A stretch of DNA of 64,000 bases, from NCBI GenBank assembly GCA_002842045.1, contig PHBX01000017.1, positions 124,001 through 188,000 on the forward strand, given 5' to 3'. The DNA is from Chloroflexi bacterium HGW-Chloroflexi-3 (lineage in GTDB: Bacteria; Chloroflexota; Anaerolineae; Anaerolineales; Anaerolineaceae). Position 1 is the first letter of the stretch; each line of letters opens with the position of its first letter. Made by a program: the position numbers and the translations under genes. Under the pieces are notes generated by a model. The model had not been told where the DNA came from. It did not search any database and saw only the letters and a list, made by a program, of their open reading frames with translations. Below are positions 51,906-61,215 of the stretch, in pieces.

Positions 51906-52442
51906 ATGAATAAATATTTTCCTCATTTGAGCTTATTAATATCTCTTCCTTTTCTCCTCTTTTTCCTGGCAGGATGTAGTGGTGTGCCAGGTTTTAAAAT
52001 CCCTCCCAATCCCTCCGTCAACGAAACGGATTTGTACACAGAAACGGTTTACATCCGCAATTGCGCTGATTTTGAAAACGCCAAGCGTACACCCATGACT
52101 GAAAAAGCACCGGTTGTGGCGCAAGTTGTTGTATCGGATCAGGCAACTTCTGAGGAAACTGGTGAGGTGACAGAAATTCCAAAAGATCTGAAAGAACAAT
52201 TACAGAAACAGATCGAAAAAGAACATACAAATCTTTTCAAGGAGAAGCAAGCAGAGGTAGAAAAAACGGATCTGGTGGTGCCGGCTTACAGCATCCGGAT
52301 TTTCCAAATACTTTGGAAACAAGAGTGCAATTGTTCTACTGTAGTTTTTGAAATGAATAAACAGACTTATACAGCAGATTACAGTTATAAGTTGGGGTAC
52401 CCAACCCTGACACAAACGATGCAAATGGCCTGTACGGGTTGA
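51906..52442 (+). CDS. Secreted lipoprotein of unknown function
   Basis: 178 residues. The signal peptide ends in the lipobox FLAGC (Cys about 24). The mature part has a charged helical stretch (about 85-125, EIPKDLKEQLQKQIEKEHTN) and four cysteines besides the lipid-carrying one (in RNCADF, ECNCST and MACTG), probably disulfide-bonded outside the cell. AGGAGG lies before the ATG at 51906. No family recognised. It precedes a thiol-redox operon, which may be a meaningful neighbour. Confidence 0.75.
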   Translation: MNKYFPHLSLLISLPFLLFFLAGCSGVPGFKIPPNPSVNETDLYTETVYIRNCADFENAKRTPMTEKAPVVAQVVVSDQATSEETGEVTEIPKDLKEQLQKQIEKEHTNLFKEKQAEVEKTDLVVPAYSIRIFQILWKQECNCSTVVFEMNKQTYTADYSYKLGYPTLTQTMQMACTG

Positions 52443-52572
52443 ACGCAATAAAATGATCTGTCAGTTTGACAGACTGAAAATTGAGTTTAGATAAAAAAGT
52501 ATCCCTATAAAAAGTATTGGTAGTCAGGAACCTGATCGTGGTATCCTTGAAAAAAGAATATATGAGGAATGA

Positions 52573-53040
52573 TTGCCCCCAAAAATCAAAATAAAAATAA
52601 AGCCAAAAAAGATTGAACAGCTTCCCAAAATTCTGATTCTTTCTGGAATTTTGATCATTTCATTGGCAATTTTCTTTATCAAAAACCAATCCGACAAAAA
52701 CCTGGTAGCTGTCAATGAATCGCCAGAAGCGCAATTCGATAGTTATCTGCAAGAAGAAAAACCGGTCTTCCTTTTCTTCCATTCCAACAATTGCGAATCC
52801 TGTATAAAAATGATAGCTACGGTCAACCAGGTGTATCCCGCTTATGAAAATGAGGTTGCTCTGGTGGATGTAAATGTGTATGATCCCATCAATGAGAAAT
52901 TTTTGAAACGGGCAGGTATCAACACCATACCTACCCAGGTGTTTGTAGATTCTTCCGGCCAGGGTACAGTAACTATTGGCGTGATGACAGCCGATCAACT
53001 TGAATTGTATTTGGACTTGTTGGCAGGGAGAGATCAATGA
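52573..53040 (+). CDS. Membrane-anchored thioredoxin-like protein (CESC)
   Basis: 155 residues. A lysine-rich start and one helix (about 22-38) are followed by a thioredoxin fold with active site CESC in FHSNNCESCIKM (about 73-84) and cis-Pro in INTIPTQVFVD. It would act outside the membrane, receiving electrons from the CcdA-like protein encoded next. The start is TTG at 52573, 5 bases after GAGG; an ATG at 52569 is in another frame that stops after 15 codons. Its stop overlaps the next gene (ATGA). Confidence 0.85.
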   Translation: MPPKIKIKIKPKKIEQLPKILILSGILIISLAIFFIKNQSDKNLVAVNESPEAQFDSYLQEEKPVFLFFHSNNCESCIKMIATVNQVYPAYENEVALVDVNVYDPINEKFLKRAGINTIPTQVFVDSSGQGTVTIGVMTADQLELYLDLLAGRDQ

Positions 53041-53714
53041 ATATTGATCCCTCCTACCTGCAACCAACATCCATTCTGGGGTATCTACTGGTGTTCATGG
53101 GTGGGATTTTCACCTCGATCGGTCCCTGTAATGTAGCCATGATTCCTTTGATTATCGGTTATGTGGGAGGCTCACACGATTTACCCCGACGCAAAGCTTT
53201 CTACATCTCTCTGTTTTTCACACTGGGTCTGGCTATTACGTTTATGCTGCTGGGAGTGATTGCAGCCCTGGTTGGTGGTCTGATGGGTGGTAGTACACGG
53301 CTCTGGTATTATCTGGTGGCGGTGGTTTGTTTTCTGATTGGTTTACAGATGTTAGGCGTTCTTAACCTTGCGATGCCCACCTGGTTTGGCAGCCTGCGAG
53401 AAAAAGTGAAAGCCAAAGGTTTGATGGGGGCATTGCTGTTGGGATTGATCTCTGGTCTGGTTTCTTCACAATGTGCAACTCCGGTGTTGGCAGCAATCCT
53501 CACCTATGCCATGGCGCAAAAAACAGGAATTGTGTATGGAGCGCTCTTGTTATTCATATATGCCTTGGGACGCGGTGTACCCATTCTGCTGGCAGGCAGT
53601 TTTACCGGCATTTTGAAGGGATTTAGATCAATGGGTAAATGGTCTGGCTGGTTGGAGAAAACCAATGGAGTCATCATCCTGTTGGTTGGATTCTATTTTC
53701 TCTGGATTGCATGA
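53037..53714 (+). CDS. CcdA/DsbD-like membrane thiol electron carrier
   Basis: 225 residues, six hydrophobic helices. The two redox cysteines of the family are in SIGPCNVAMIPL (about 30-41) and SSQCATPVLAAIL (about 140-152), each beside the conserved proline. CcdA moves reducing equivalents from cytosolic thioredoxin across the membrane. It overlaps the thioredoxin-like gene upstream and the CxC protein downstream by 4 bases each. Confidence 0.92.
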   Translation: MNIDPSYLQPTSILGYLLVFMGGIFTSIGPCNVAMIPLIIGYVGGSHDLPRRKAFYISLFFTLGLAITFMLLGVIAALVGGLMGGSTRLWYYLVAVVCFLIGLQMLGVLNLAMPTWFGSLREKVKAKGLMGALLLGLISGLVSSQCATPVLAAILTYAMAQKTGIVYGALLLFIYALGRGVPILLAGSFTGILKGFRSMGKWSGWLEKTNGVIILLVGFYFLWIA

Positions 53715-54148
53715 AGATTAAAAATCGTTCCGAAAGTTGGCTGTTGCTATTATTTATTTTGGGGGTTTTAGTTGTATTATTGTTCAAAGGGTTGAATGAA
53801 GGATGGTTTTCTAGCCGGGAGCCGCTTGTTTTAGAAGGCAAACCAGTTTTAATGTTATTCAATCGGTATAAAGGTTGTGAATGTGAATTGGTGGTGTATG
53901 AAGCCGCTGAACGCCAGATTAAGAATTGGGCCAATGAAGATCGAGGGGGAATTGAGGTGGTGATTTTCAACCTGGATCGGCGCGCCGACATGAAAAAGCA
54001 GTTTGAAATTGTGCGGGCACCCACATTAATTCTTCTGAATGCTGAAGGGGAGATCATTTTAAACCAGGATGAAGGTGTATCAGACACAGAACCGTTGAAC
54101 TTGCCTTTATTTGAGATAAAAATTAAGGAGGTGCTAAATGAATCCTGA
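53711..54148 (+). CDS. Membrane-anchored thioredoxin-like protein with CxC
   Basis: 145 residues. One helix (about 9-26), then a thioredoxin-like domain (KPVLMLFNRYKGCECELV, cis-Pro in VRAPTLILLN). The active-site position reads KGCECE, a CxC rather than CxxC, which has a more reducing or isomerase-like character in some proteins. ATG 53711 overlaps the ccdA-like stop; a reading from 53639 would lie inside that gene. It overlaps the last gene of the operon by 11 bases. Confidence 0.8.
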   Translation: MKIKNRSESWLLLLFILGVLVVLLFKGLNEGWFSSREPLVLEGKPVLMLFNRYKGCECELVVYEAAERQIKNWANEDRGGIEVVIFNLDRRADMKKQFEIVRAPTLILLNAEGEIILNQDEGVSDTEPLNLPLFEIKIKEVLNES

Positions 54149-54704
54149 TCAGAACTGGTATGATGACCTGGAAACTACCATAAAAATTGCCCGTTTAGAA
54201 GGTAAAGGAGTTCTTCTCCAGTTTCATCGTGATGGATGTGCTGGTTGTAAGAAAATGTATGAAATAACTTACCCTGATCCGTGGGTGCATAGTGAATTGT
54301 ATGAATGGTTTGTCCCGGTTCGCAAGGATATTCTACAAGATCGCGCAATTCGTTCCAGATATTCCGCCTACTGGACACCGTCTTTTTATTTTCTGAATAC
54401 CCGTGGGAATGAACAATATTATCAGAATGGTTATCTCAATCCGGAAGATTTTCGAGTCTTACTACGTCTAGGAAAGGTCGCCATTGATCTGCCCCGTGGA
54501 AAGTATTTTGAGGTGATAGATCTGTTGGATGATGGTTTGAAAAATTTTCCTGACAATCCCAAAGCACCCAGTATGTTATTCACCCGTGGTATGGCAGAAT
54601 ACTTACTGGGGAAGGAAAAGAGCGCATTTCGCGGAACGATGACTGAAATCATTACGCAATATCCGGACAGTCAGGAAGCCAGAATGTGGACCTGGATGGA
54701 GTAG
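54138..54704 (+). CDS. Thioredoxin-like protein with TPR-like tail (CAGC)
   Basis: 188 residues without a signal peptide. The thioredoxin part has CAGC in HRDGCAGCKKMYEITYPD (about 32-49) and cis-Pro in WTPSFYFLN (about 79). The C-terminal 65 residues form two helices of TPR character (KYFEVIDLLDDGLKNFPDNPKA and FTRGMAEYLLGKEKSAFRGT). It may be the cytosolic partner that feeds the CcdA-like carrier. AAGGAGG lies before the ATG at 54138. Confidence 0.8.
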   Translation: MNPDQNWYDDLETTIKIARLEGKGVLLQFHRDGCAGCKKMYEITYPDPWVHSELYEWFVPVRKDILQDRAIRSRYSAYWTPSFYFLNTRGNEQYYQNGYLNPEDFRVLLRLGKVAIDLPRGKYFEVIDLLDDGLKNFPDNPKAPSMLFTRGMAEYLLGKEKSAFRGTMTEIITQYPDSQEARMWTWME

Positions 54705-54763
54705 CACGGTATAATTAGAGCGCTTATTCAACCTTATCGTGAATTTTTCGGAGGAATTGTCGC

Positions 54764-55297
54764 ATGGAGAAAGAGACTTTGAATCTGTTGATAGGTGGGG
54801 GAATTGGTTTTCTGGCGTCTTTTTTGATTACCGTTGCGACATTTATCTACCAGAGTTATGATCGCAACAAGAAGCGCAAGTGGGATCTGGAGGATCGTCG
54901 CAGTGAAAGCAGGAATGAGGTGGTCCGTAAACGGCTGGATCAAATCGAGCACGAAGCTGCCAACATCATCGAATGGGCGAACAACATTTTTCTGCAGTAC
55001 CCACACTATTCCAAAGAAGGAATTTCGCAGGAGAAATTAGACGAATTGACCGCCGGGTATATCAAAAACACCAATCTGATCCCAAATGCGATCCTGTTGA
55101 AGGATAGGGAACTGGAAGATGCGGTGACCAAATTCGGCACCAATAGCCTGGATCTGTATAACTGGATTGTGGAAGGATCTTTATCAAAAAATGATCGAAA
55201 TTTCCAGGAGTTTTCTGATATCTACGATCAATTACGGTTGTACTATTCATTTGTGTTGAAATGTCTCGATGGGTATCGGATGAAGATTAATTACTGA
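54764..55297 (+). CDS. Membrane-anchored protein of unknown function
   Basis: 177 residues. A single N-terminal helix (about 7-28) is followed by a charged cytosolic helix (YDRNKKRKWDLEDRRSESRNEVVRKRLDQIE) and an alpha-helical C-terminal domain. It resembles DUF4760-like proteins in layout, but I cannot assign the family. CGGAGG lies before the ATG at 54764. Confidence 0.65.
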   Translation: MEKETLNLLIGGGIGFLASFLITVATFIYQSYDRNKKRKWDLEDRRSESRNEVVRKRLDQIEHEAANIIEWANNIFLQYPHYSKEGISQEKLDELTAGYIKNTNLIPNAILLKDRELEDAVTKFGTNSLDLYNWIVEGSLSKNDRNFQEFSDIYDQLRLYYSFVLKCLDGYRMKINY

Positions 55298-55479
55298 GAT
55301 GTTAACATAACATGAAACACATTTCACAGAGAAGGATGAAAAGATCCCATAAGGACAAAAGGTGCTCCATTCGATTATTCGTTTCCTATTCGTTGACGGC
55401 AATTCCAAGGATTCTATTTTCGTAGCAGGTTGTTGAGCTATAAAGAATGATTAACAGATTAGACGTAGAAGAAGTCTAT

Positions 55480-55917
55480 TTATTTTGACAAATTCTCTGC
55501 GCTATGTTTGAGGGCTTCACCCATTTCAATCATGGCGGTCAGGCCATTGGTGGTCAGGTCTTAGGCTTGTGTAGGTAAGAGTAAACCCTGAAAGGATTCT
55601 GTATCAATGAACTTAACACTGTTCTGATCGATTGGTTTAACCCGGAAGGCATGCACACCGCGGAAGAGTATGGGATGAATCACATGAAACTTCCAGGCAA
55701 ATGCTGTAGGGGGCTCTGACTTCGTGACCGTACACACAAAATGCATGTCTTTCGTAGCTGTTTTAGCATCCACTACCACTGTTTCCCCTAATTCAACTTT
55801 TCCGGATGCACGATATAGTAATGGATTCCATTCGGAATAACGCTCCAAATCGGTCAATACTTGCCAAACCTGTTCTGGTGAGGTGTTAATGACTATCTCA
55901 TTGCGGTTCTCTTTCAT
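55480..55917 (-). pseudogene. SRPBCC protein interrupted by one in-frame stop
   Basis: 118 codons of a polyketide-cyclase-like SRPBCC protein (EIVINTSPEQVWQVLTDLERYSEWNPLL at the start, FIDTESFQGLLLPTQA) end at a TAA at 55561-55563. The frame then continues as DLTTNGLTAMIEMGEALKHSAENL to a natural stop at 55480, which completes the usual C-terminal helix. A GAA-to-TAA change explains the break. Without this helix the fold would probably be unstable. Confidence 0.75.
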
Positions 55918-56077
55918 TTAGCACCTCATGAAAAAATGAAATAACTGCCAGGGTTATGGAAATGATGAGATTTGATGTGATCCCTCTACCTATATTGTAG
56001 CGTTTGACATAAATAAAAACAACCAGTAACTTTCAATCAAGAATAGAATCATAATAAGAATACTTTTGAGGTGAAGC

Positions 56078-56233
56078 ATGAATTCCATCTGGCTATTGAT
56101 TCCCATTCTACTCACTGTTGGTTTGTATGTGTTGCGAACTTCATTGGAGGATCGTTTTTTGCAGGAGAATCTGGCTGGTTACCGGGAGTATGCTAATAAG
56201 ATCCAATCCCGACTGGTACCGGGTTTATGGTGA
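56078..56233 (+). pseudogene. Isoprenylcysteine methyltransferase-like remnant
   Basis: 51 residues: one helix (SIWLLIPILLTVGLYVL) and then RTSLEDRFLQENLAGYREY and RLVPGLW. This is the C-terminal end of the ICMT/phospholipid methyltransferase family, whose full proteins have several helices and about 150-220 residues. GAGGTGAAGC lies before the ATG, so it may still be translated, but the rest of the enzyme is missing. Confidence 0.75.
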
Positions 56234-56311
56234 TTGGGTATCAAATTCTTGCCCTATAATTTCATTGCAGTAATTTATGATAAAATCAACTATCTCCATA
56301 CCAAAAAGAAC

Positions 56312-57787
56312 ATGATGCAATCGAAACTCAAGAGCTTTCTCTTCAATAAATACCGTTTGATCGGCATTCTGACGCTGGTGCTGATTGTTTCATTTACCTT
56401 TACCAGTCTGATTAGTTATAACGTCACACGTACGTCAATCGATAGTGATGCAAAAACCAAAATCCTTCCGTTGATCAGCGATAACATCTACTCGGAAATT
56501 CAAAAGGAATTGCTGCAGCCAATTCACAACTCCTCCATCATGGCAAATGATGAGTTCCTGGTCAATTGGGTGCTGGCAGGTGAGCAGGACACAGACGAGA
56601 TTGTTCGTTACCTGCAGCGCATTAAAGATCGCTATGGTTATTTCAGCGCTTTTTATATTTCTGCACGTTCCAACAATTATTATTATTACGAAGGAATCCT
56701 GAAGCAGATCAGCCCTGTAGATGATCATGACATCTGGTATTACAACTTTGTCAGAACGGGTCGCAATTACGATTTGGATGTGGATAATGACGAAGTTACC
56801 TCTGGGACACTGACCATCTTCATCAACCATCGCCTGGAGGACAGCGGAGGCAATTTTTTGGGTGTGACCGGGGTTGGATTGCAAATGAGTGAGGTGGGTG
56901 AGATGCTTGAATCCTATCGCCAGCGTTTTGGACATTTGATTTATATGATTGATTCAGATGGTTTGATCCTGATCCATCCGGATCAGGATCTGATAGAGAA
57001 TATCTATATCCGTGAAATGGAAGGGTTGAAGGATATTGGGGATGATATACTAAAAAATGATGATCTTACCCATTATTATGAATTCCTAACAAAAAATGGA
57101 GAAGTAATCCTCTCCGCGCGTTATTTACCAGATTTGGATTGGTATTTGATTGTTGAACAGGATCAAACGCAGGCATTGAAAGCTGCCCGGCTGGGTTTGT
57201 TGGGTAATATTGGTATGGGTGTTTTGGTGACATTACTGGTGATTGGTCTGGTGGTCATCGTTGTCAACCTGTATGTCTCTAAATTGGAAGAAATTGCAAG
57301 TCGTGATGAGCTTACCGGTCTGTTTAATCGACGTAAAATGGATGAATTGTTATCGCGAGAGATTGCTTTCGTTAAACGGTATGGCGACCCGATGAGTTTG
57401 ATGATTATGGATATTGACTATTTCAAATCGGTCAACGATACCTATGGGCACCATGCCGGGGATCATTATCTGGTGGAGTTTGCAAAGGTACTCCAGGAAG
57501 AAGTACGCCTGGTGGATTATGTCGGGCGATGGGGTGGAGAGGAATTTTTCTTACTACTGCCCAAGACCAACACTGAACAAGCCAAAGAACTGGCGGAACG
57601 CTTGCGGTATGCAGTAGAAGTGACACAGATCGAGAGCGGGCGTGGATTGATTTCGCGCACAGTCAGTATTGGTATAGCGAGTGCACAATCCGGGAAAATG
57701 GATGTGGATGAGGTCATTCGCCAGGCGGATGAAGCCATGTATCGCGCCAAGAAAGAAGGTGGCAATCGTATAGTTATCTGGGAATGA
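56312..57787 (+). CDS. Diguanylate cyclase with extracellular Cache-like sensor
   Basis: 491 residues. A membrane helix (about 15-37), a roughly 260-residue outside sensor domain of Cache type (with YGYFSAFYISARSNNYYYYEG and DLDWYLIVEQD), a second helix (about 298-322) and a GGDEF domain. The catalytic loop is GGEEF, and the inhibitory site RLVD lies 5 residues before it, so the enzyme should make c-di-GMP and be product-inhibited. DIDYFKSVND binds metal. ATG 56312 (or 56315) is used; the frame extends to a TTG at 56234 without a ribosome site. Confidence 0.92.
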   Translation: MMQSKLKSFLFNKYRLIGILTLVLIVSFTFTSLISYNVTRTSIDSDAKTKILPLISDNIYSEIQKELLQPIHNSSIMANDEFLVNWVLAGEQDTDEIVRYLQRIKDRYGYFSAFYISARSNNYYYYEGILKQISPVDDHDIWYYNFVRTGRNYDLDVDNDEVTSGTLTIFINHRLEDSGGNFLGVTGVGLQMSEVGEMLESYRQRFGHLIYMIDSDGLILIHPDQDLIENIYIREMEGLKDIGDDILKNDDLTHYYEFLTKNGEVILSARYLPDLDWYLIVEQDQTQALKAARLGLLGNIGMGVLVTLLVIGLVVIVVNLYVSKLEEIASRDELTGLFNRRKMDELLSREIAFVKRYGDPMSLMIMDIDYFKSVNDTYGHHAGDHYLVEFAKVLQEEVRLVDYVGRWGGEEFFLLLPKTNTEQAKELAERLRYAVEVTQIESGRGLISRTVSIGIASAQSGKMDVDEVIRQADEAMYRAKKEGGNRIVIWE

Positions 57788-57807
57788 TTCCATGACCACT
57801 AAAATAA

Positions 57808-57832
57808 AAAGGCACCCAGGTGGGTGCCTTTT
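57808..57832. terminator. Bidirectional terminator
   Basis: GGCACCC-AGGT-GGGTGCC flanked by A-run (left) and T-run (right), between the convergent diguanylate cyclase and lipoprotein genes. Confidence 0.93.
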
Positions 57833-57853
57833 CGGTAAACTATTGTTAATTGG

Positions 57854-59239
57854 TTAATAACTGGTCAGACTGGCAAATGCTTCAATCCTGGCAGGTCCTT
57901 CGGAGGACATATGCGTGACATAAACATCATAAATCAGCGTGCCATTGGCAGGTACTGGATCGGGATAGGTAAATCCTCCTCCAATGATCTCATCAGCTGC
58001 GTTATAAAGCAAGACAGTTACGTATGGATTATTGATTTCCTGATTGTGAGCATTCGCAATGGTGACGGAAACGATTGGATATAGATTATCATCGATAAAG
58101 GTTGAACTTTGTATGGAGAGGGGATTGGAGGAAAACTCCTGATTGACCGGGTCTCCTGCCATGACATTTACTTCAAAATCAGTTGGGGTAGCCCCTTCGG
58201 ACAGAGTGACGGATCCAGGCGATACACCGATTGTTTGCCCTGGCCAAATCAGGCTGATAATGCCACTGGAAACCTGTGCGACGGATCCATCATCTTCATA
58301 AATGGTGAGATTGTATTCAGCGCCTCTCATAACATTGTTGGAGGTGTTTTGCACCAGGAAGCCACCTCCCAGCGTAGTCTCATTGTAAAAAAATCCGGTT
58401 TTGAGGACAGAAATATCCGTGAAAAGATCGCTATCAGTGGTTTCATTCGAGAGGAGACTTAGTTTGGGGAAGAATTCATACCTTACCGGGTCATCGGACA
58501 CAAAACTATTTATACTGAGTCCTATCTTCGTATTACCCGGGATAAAGTTCAACGTGGTGAATCCTCCACCAACCACTAAACCAGCTGCATCATAGGCCAG
58601 CATGTCCACACGCACATTGGTGTAAGTGGTGGCACTATTGTTGGTCATCACCGTTGTGAAGCGGTCCCAGTAAGGGTCGAAATAATAGCGGGAATTCGAA
58701 AAGCTGAAAGGATTGTCTTCTAAACCGACAGCATCCATGTAATATGTCCATTCGATGTTGACATTATCAACCACCATGCCTTCATCCAGGAACATCTGGC
58801 TGGCAACCCCGGTCTTTCCTCCGGCAGCGATGAAATCGATGTATCCATTTTCTGTTTTCAGGGTGGCTCCGGCAGCGTTGGTAACAGTGATGGTATATTC
58901 AATATCTTCAACCCCGTCGGAATCCAGATTTTCAAAAAGAAAGACGGTGACCAGGTTGCGTTCATCCTGGATATAGATAGGTTCTTTCATGACCAACACA
59001 GAGTTCTCGGATGTGTTGTCCGAAGAGGATGAGGAGGCTATCGCTGGAAGCGAGGTGGGTTCTGTGCCAGATTCAGAGGTCGGGATGGTGCGTACACTGC
59101 CTGATGTTTCTGTTGTGGGCAGGGTGGTTGTGTTAGTATCTGTGTCAGAATCGGATCCACCAAGAGAAAAATTGCAGGCGAGAGATACCAATAATGGGAG
59201 AATGAGGGCGAAAATTGGAAGTTTGGAGCTGGGTGTCAT
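57854..59239 (-). CDS. Surface lipoprotein with FxLYD-like repeats
   Basis: 461 residues. Lipobox LVSLAC (Cys about 22), then a Ser/Thr-rich low-complexity tether (about 30-78) and three or four beta-sandwich repeats. Repeat cores resemble FxLYD domains: VDMLAYDAAGLVVGGGFTTL, then LTIYEDDGSVAQVSSG, then VTVLLYNAADEIIGGGF, each followed by a proline-rich P-x-N/G segment. Such domains probably bind other surface molecules. The gene faces the diguanylate cyclase across a shared terminator. Confidence 0.82.
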   Translation of the reverse strand: MTPSSKLPIFALILPLLVSLACNFSLGGSDSDTDTNTTTLPTTETSGSVRTIPTSESGTEPTSLPAIASSSSSDNTSENSVLVMKEPIYIQDERNLVTVFLFENLDSDGVEDIEYTITVTNAAGATLKTENGYIDFIAAGGKTGVASQMFLDEGMVVDNVNIEWTYYMDAVGLEDNPFSFSNSRYYFDPYWDRFTTVMTNNSATTYTNVRVDMLAYDAAGLVVGGGFTTLNFIPGNTKIGLSINSFVSDDPVRYEFFPKLSLLSNETTDSDLFTDISVLKTGFFYNETTLGGGFLVQNTSNNVMRGAEYNLTIYEDDGSVAQVSSGIISLIWPGQTIGVSPGSVTLSEGATPTDFEVNVMAGDPVNQEFSSNPLSIQSSTFIDDNLYPIVSVTIANAHNQEINNPYVTVLLYNAADEIIGGGFTYPDPVPANGTLIYDVYVTHMSSEGPARIEAFASLTSY

Positions 59240-59350
59240 TTTATACTCCTTGATCTAGAAAAGTAGAAAACGCATGGTATGCAGAAGAGTATAGCAAATA
59301 CGATAAAAAAGATCAATATTATGTAATATGACGTAGGGGTGGATTCGGAA

Positions 59351-60124
59351 TTATTCAGATCGAGAGAACGAAATCAGAGTATTGCCATTTGCTGCAAAAA
59401 TCTGTAAGGTATCACTACTGATGCGATAGCTGGCTGCTTTATCGAGAGCTGCCAGAAATGCGCTTTCTTCCGCCATTAAGCCATCGCCACAGAACATTTT
59501 TGTGGAACCAATAGCACTGATGGAGAGATCTTTGTCCTTTACTTCATAATTGGCGAAGTAATCATTGCAACCAGCAATACCACTTATCTTGCCAGCTTTA
59601 TCAAAGGAAAGCGTCTGTTGAGCAGCTTGAATGGAGCTTGAAGAGACAATGTCCTCTGAGGATTCGGTGTTTACATAGGATGCCAGCCAGCTGGTGTCCG
59701 CCAGTTCCTGGCTCTGCGCTTCAAAAATAGCCAGAGTGTTCCCGTTTTCATCCAGCAGATGTAAGCGATTATCTGTGATGCTGTATTGGCTGGCTTTGCG
59801 TAAGGCGCTGGTATAGTCTCCAGCCTGTGTCATGATGGTTTCCTCACAGGCCATCAGAGTACCCATCAAATCTTCACCGATAGAGAAGGAATCACCATTG
59901 CTGGTGTAAGAACCGCCGTAATGATTACAACCATCGTTTCCGGTGAGGGTGTCACCATTTAAGTTAAGGGTGATGGTGGTACCAGGAAGTACAGGTTGAC
60001 CATACAGCTCCACCAAAATCCAGCTGGTATTTTCAAGTGAGCCAGAAACCTTTGGTTGACAGGCAGCCAGGGCGAAAGAAGCGATTATTATAATGGTCAG
60101 TACGCTTCTAAAAGCAGTTTTCAT
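59351..60124 (-). CDS. Lipoprotein with two META domains
   Basis: 257 residues. Signal peptide with lipobox ALAAC (Cys about 21) and two META (HslJ-like) domains: NTSWILVELYGQPVLPG with GNDGCNHYGGSY (about 30-130), and DTSWLASYV with GIAGCNDYFANY (about 145-255). META domains occur in heat-inducible and envelope proteins; their action is not well known. ATG 60124 follows GGAGG; a reading from 60166 covers that site. Confidence 0.9.
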   Translation of the reverse strand: MKTAFRSVLTIIIIASFALAACQPKVSGSLENTSWILVELYGQPVLPGTTITLNLNGDTLTGNDGCNHYGGSYTSNGDSFSIGEDLMGTLMACEETIMTQAGDYTSALRKASQYSITDNRLHLLDENGNTLAIFEAQSQELADTSWLASYVNTESSEDIVSSSSIQAAQQTLSFDKAGKISGIAGCNDYFANYEVKDKDLSISAIGSTKMFCGDGLMAEESAFLAALDKAASYRISSDTLQIFAANGNTLISFSRSE

Positions 60125-60248
60125 GTAAATTTCCTCCAATTTTTTGTTGACAATCAATCGTCTCAATAATATGACGAACTTTATCCGAAAAAGGTTCCTT
60201 TAATCGGATTGATACGAATGAAAAGGTTATTGGAGGGATTAAATTGTG

Positions 60249-61058
60249 TTAGCTGCTTAACAAATATCGCAGGGGGATATGGACACGCTTTCGCCAGAAT
60301 AATTCGTGATGGTCATCCCCTTCAAATTTGCGTGTTATCCAGTTGACTCTTTCCCTATAACCACCTTTGTGCAGTACTTTATCGACCTTGATTTGATAAG
60401 GTTCGTATTCAGCATCCAATCCGACGGTACCAAAATCGAAATAAAGTTTGTGACTGGCAGGATCGGGCAGGTGGGTCCTGAGGTAATTGATTACCAACTG
60501 CTTGAGAATGGGCCAGTGGGTAGAGACGCAACCAGCCCCACCAAAAACCTACGGGTATTCGCAAATGGCATACAGAGTGATCAAGCCACCCATGCTTGAT
60601 CCCATCACAAAGGTATCGGCTTGACCGTTCAGGGTGCGGAATTGTGCGTCGATATGTGGTTTCACCTCCTCCACCAGGAGTTTGAGATAGCCATCCGAAT
60701 AGATTTCACCAATCTCATCTTGGTGTTTGCGATATAGAACCTGCCCGCGTTTCGATTCGGATAAAGGCTTCCAGGGGAGCATTTCCTGAAAGCGTTTTTC
60801 AATGTTCCAGATACCCACGATGATGGCTTCTCTGACCTGTCCTTTTTTCAAGAGGCGGTTCATGGCAGGTACCACCCCCCAATCTACACCGGCATATGAA
60901 ATTCTTTTGTTGAACAAATTCTGACCATCATGCATATACAGCACTGGATACCGTTTTTCGGGTTGTTCATGGTAACTGGGAGGTAACCAGATATCAATAT
61001 GACGGGGATCGATATATTGAGATGGGTGATTTTCCCAACGGATGGTTTCAACACGCAT
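60249..61058 (-). pseudogene. Alpha/beta-hydrolase (YieL-like esterase) with one in-frame stop
   Basis: A full-length frame of 270 codons broken only by a TAG at 60549-60551. Before it: DIWLPPSYHEQPEKRYPVLY, MHDGQNLFN and the nucleophile motif MGSSMGGLITLYAICEYP. After it: VFGGAGCVSTHWPI and the C-terminal GDDHHELFWRKRV with the catalytic His. Relatives read E or another residue at the stop position, so a GAG-to-TAG change fits. Either the gene is newly dead or the base is a sequencing error. Confidence 0.82.
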
Positions 61059-61215
61059 AAATTACCTCCAGGTGCAGTTTCCATTAATTCTATACCTTTT
61101 TATCCATCGGATAAAATATTGTGTAATTTTCCTCAAGAAGCCTAATTTCCTTGACGTTCCAGCATTGCGATCCTACAATTCAGCCACCAAAACATTGCAA
61201 AGCATGGGAGATGGC

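Noticed and set aside
56234..56311. N-terminal extension of the diguanylate cyclase from a TTG
   Set aside because: No ribosome site, and the added residues precede a normal signal-anchor start at 56312.
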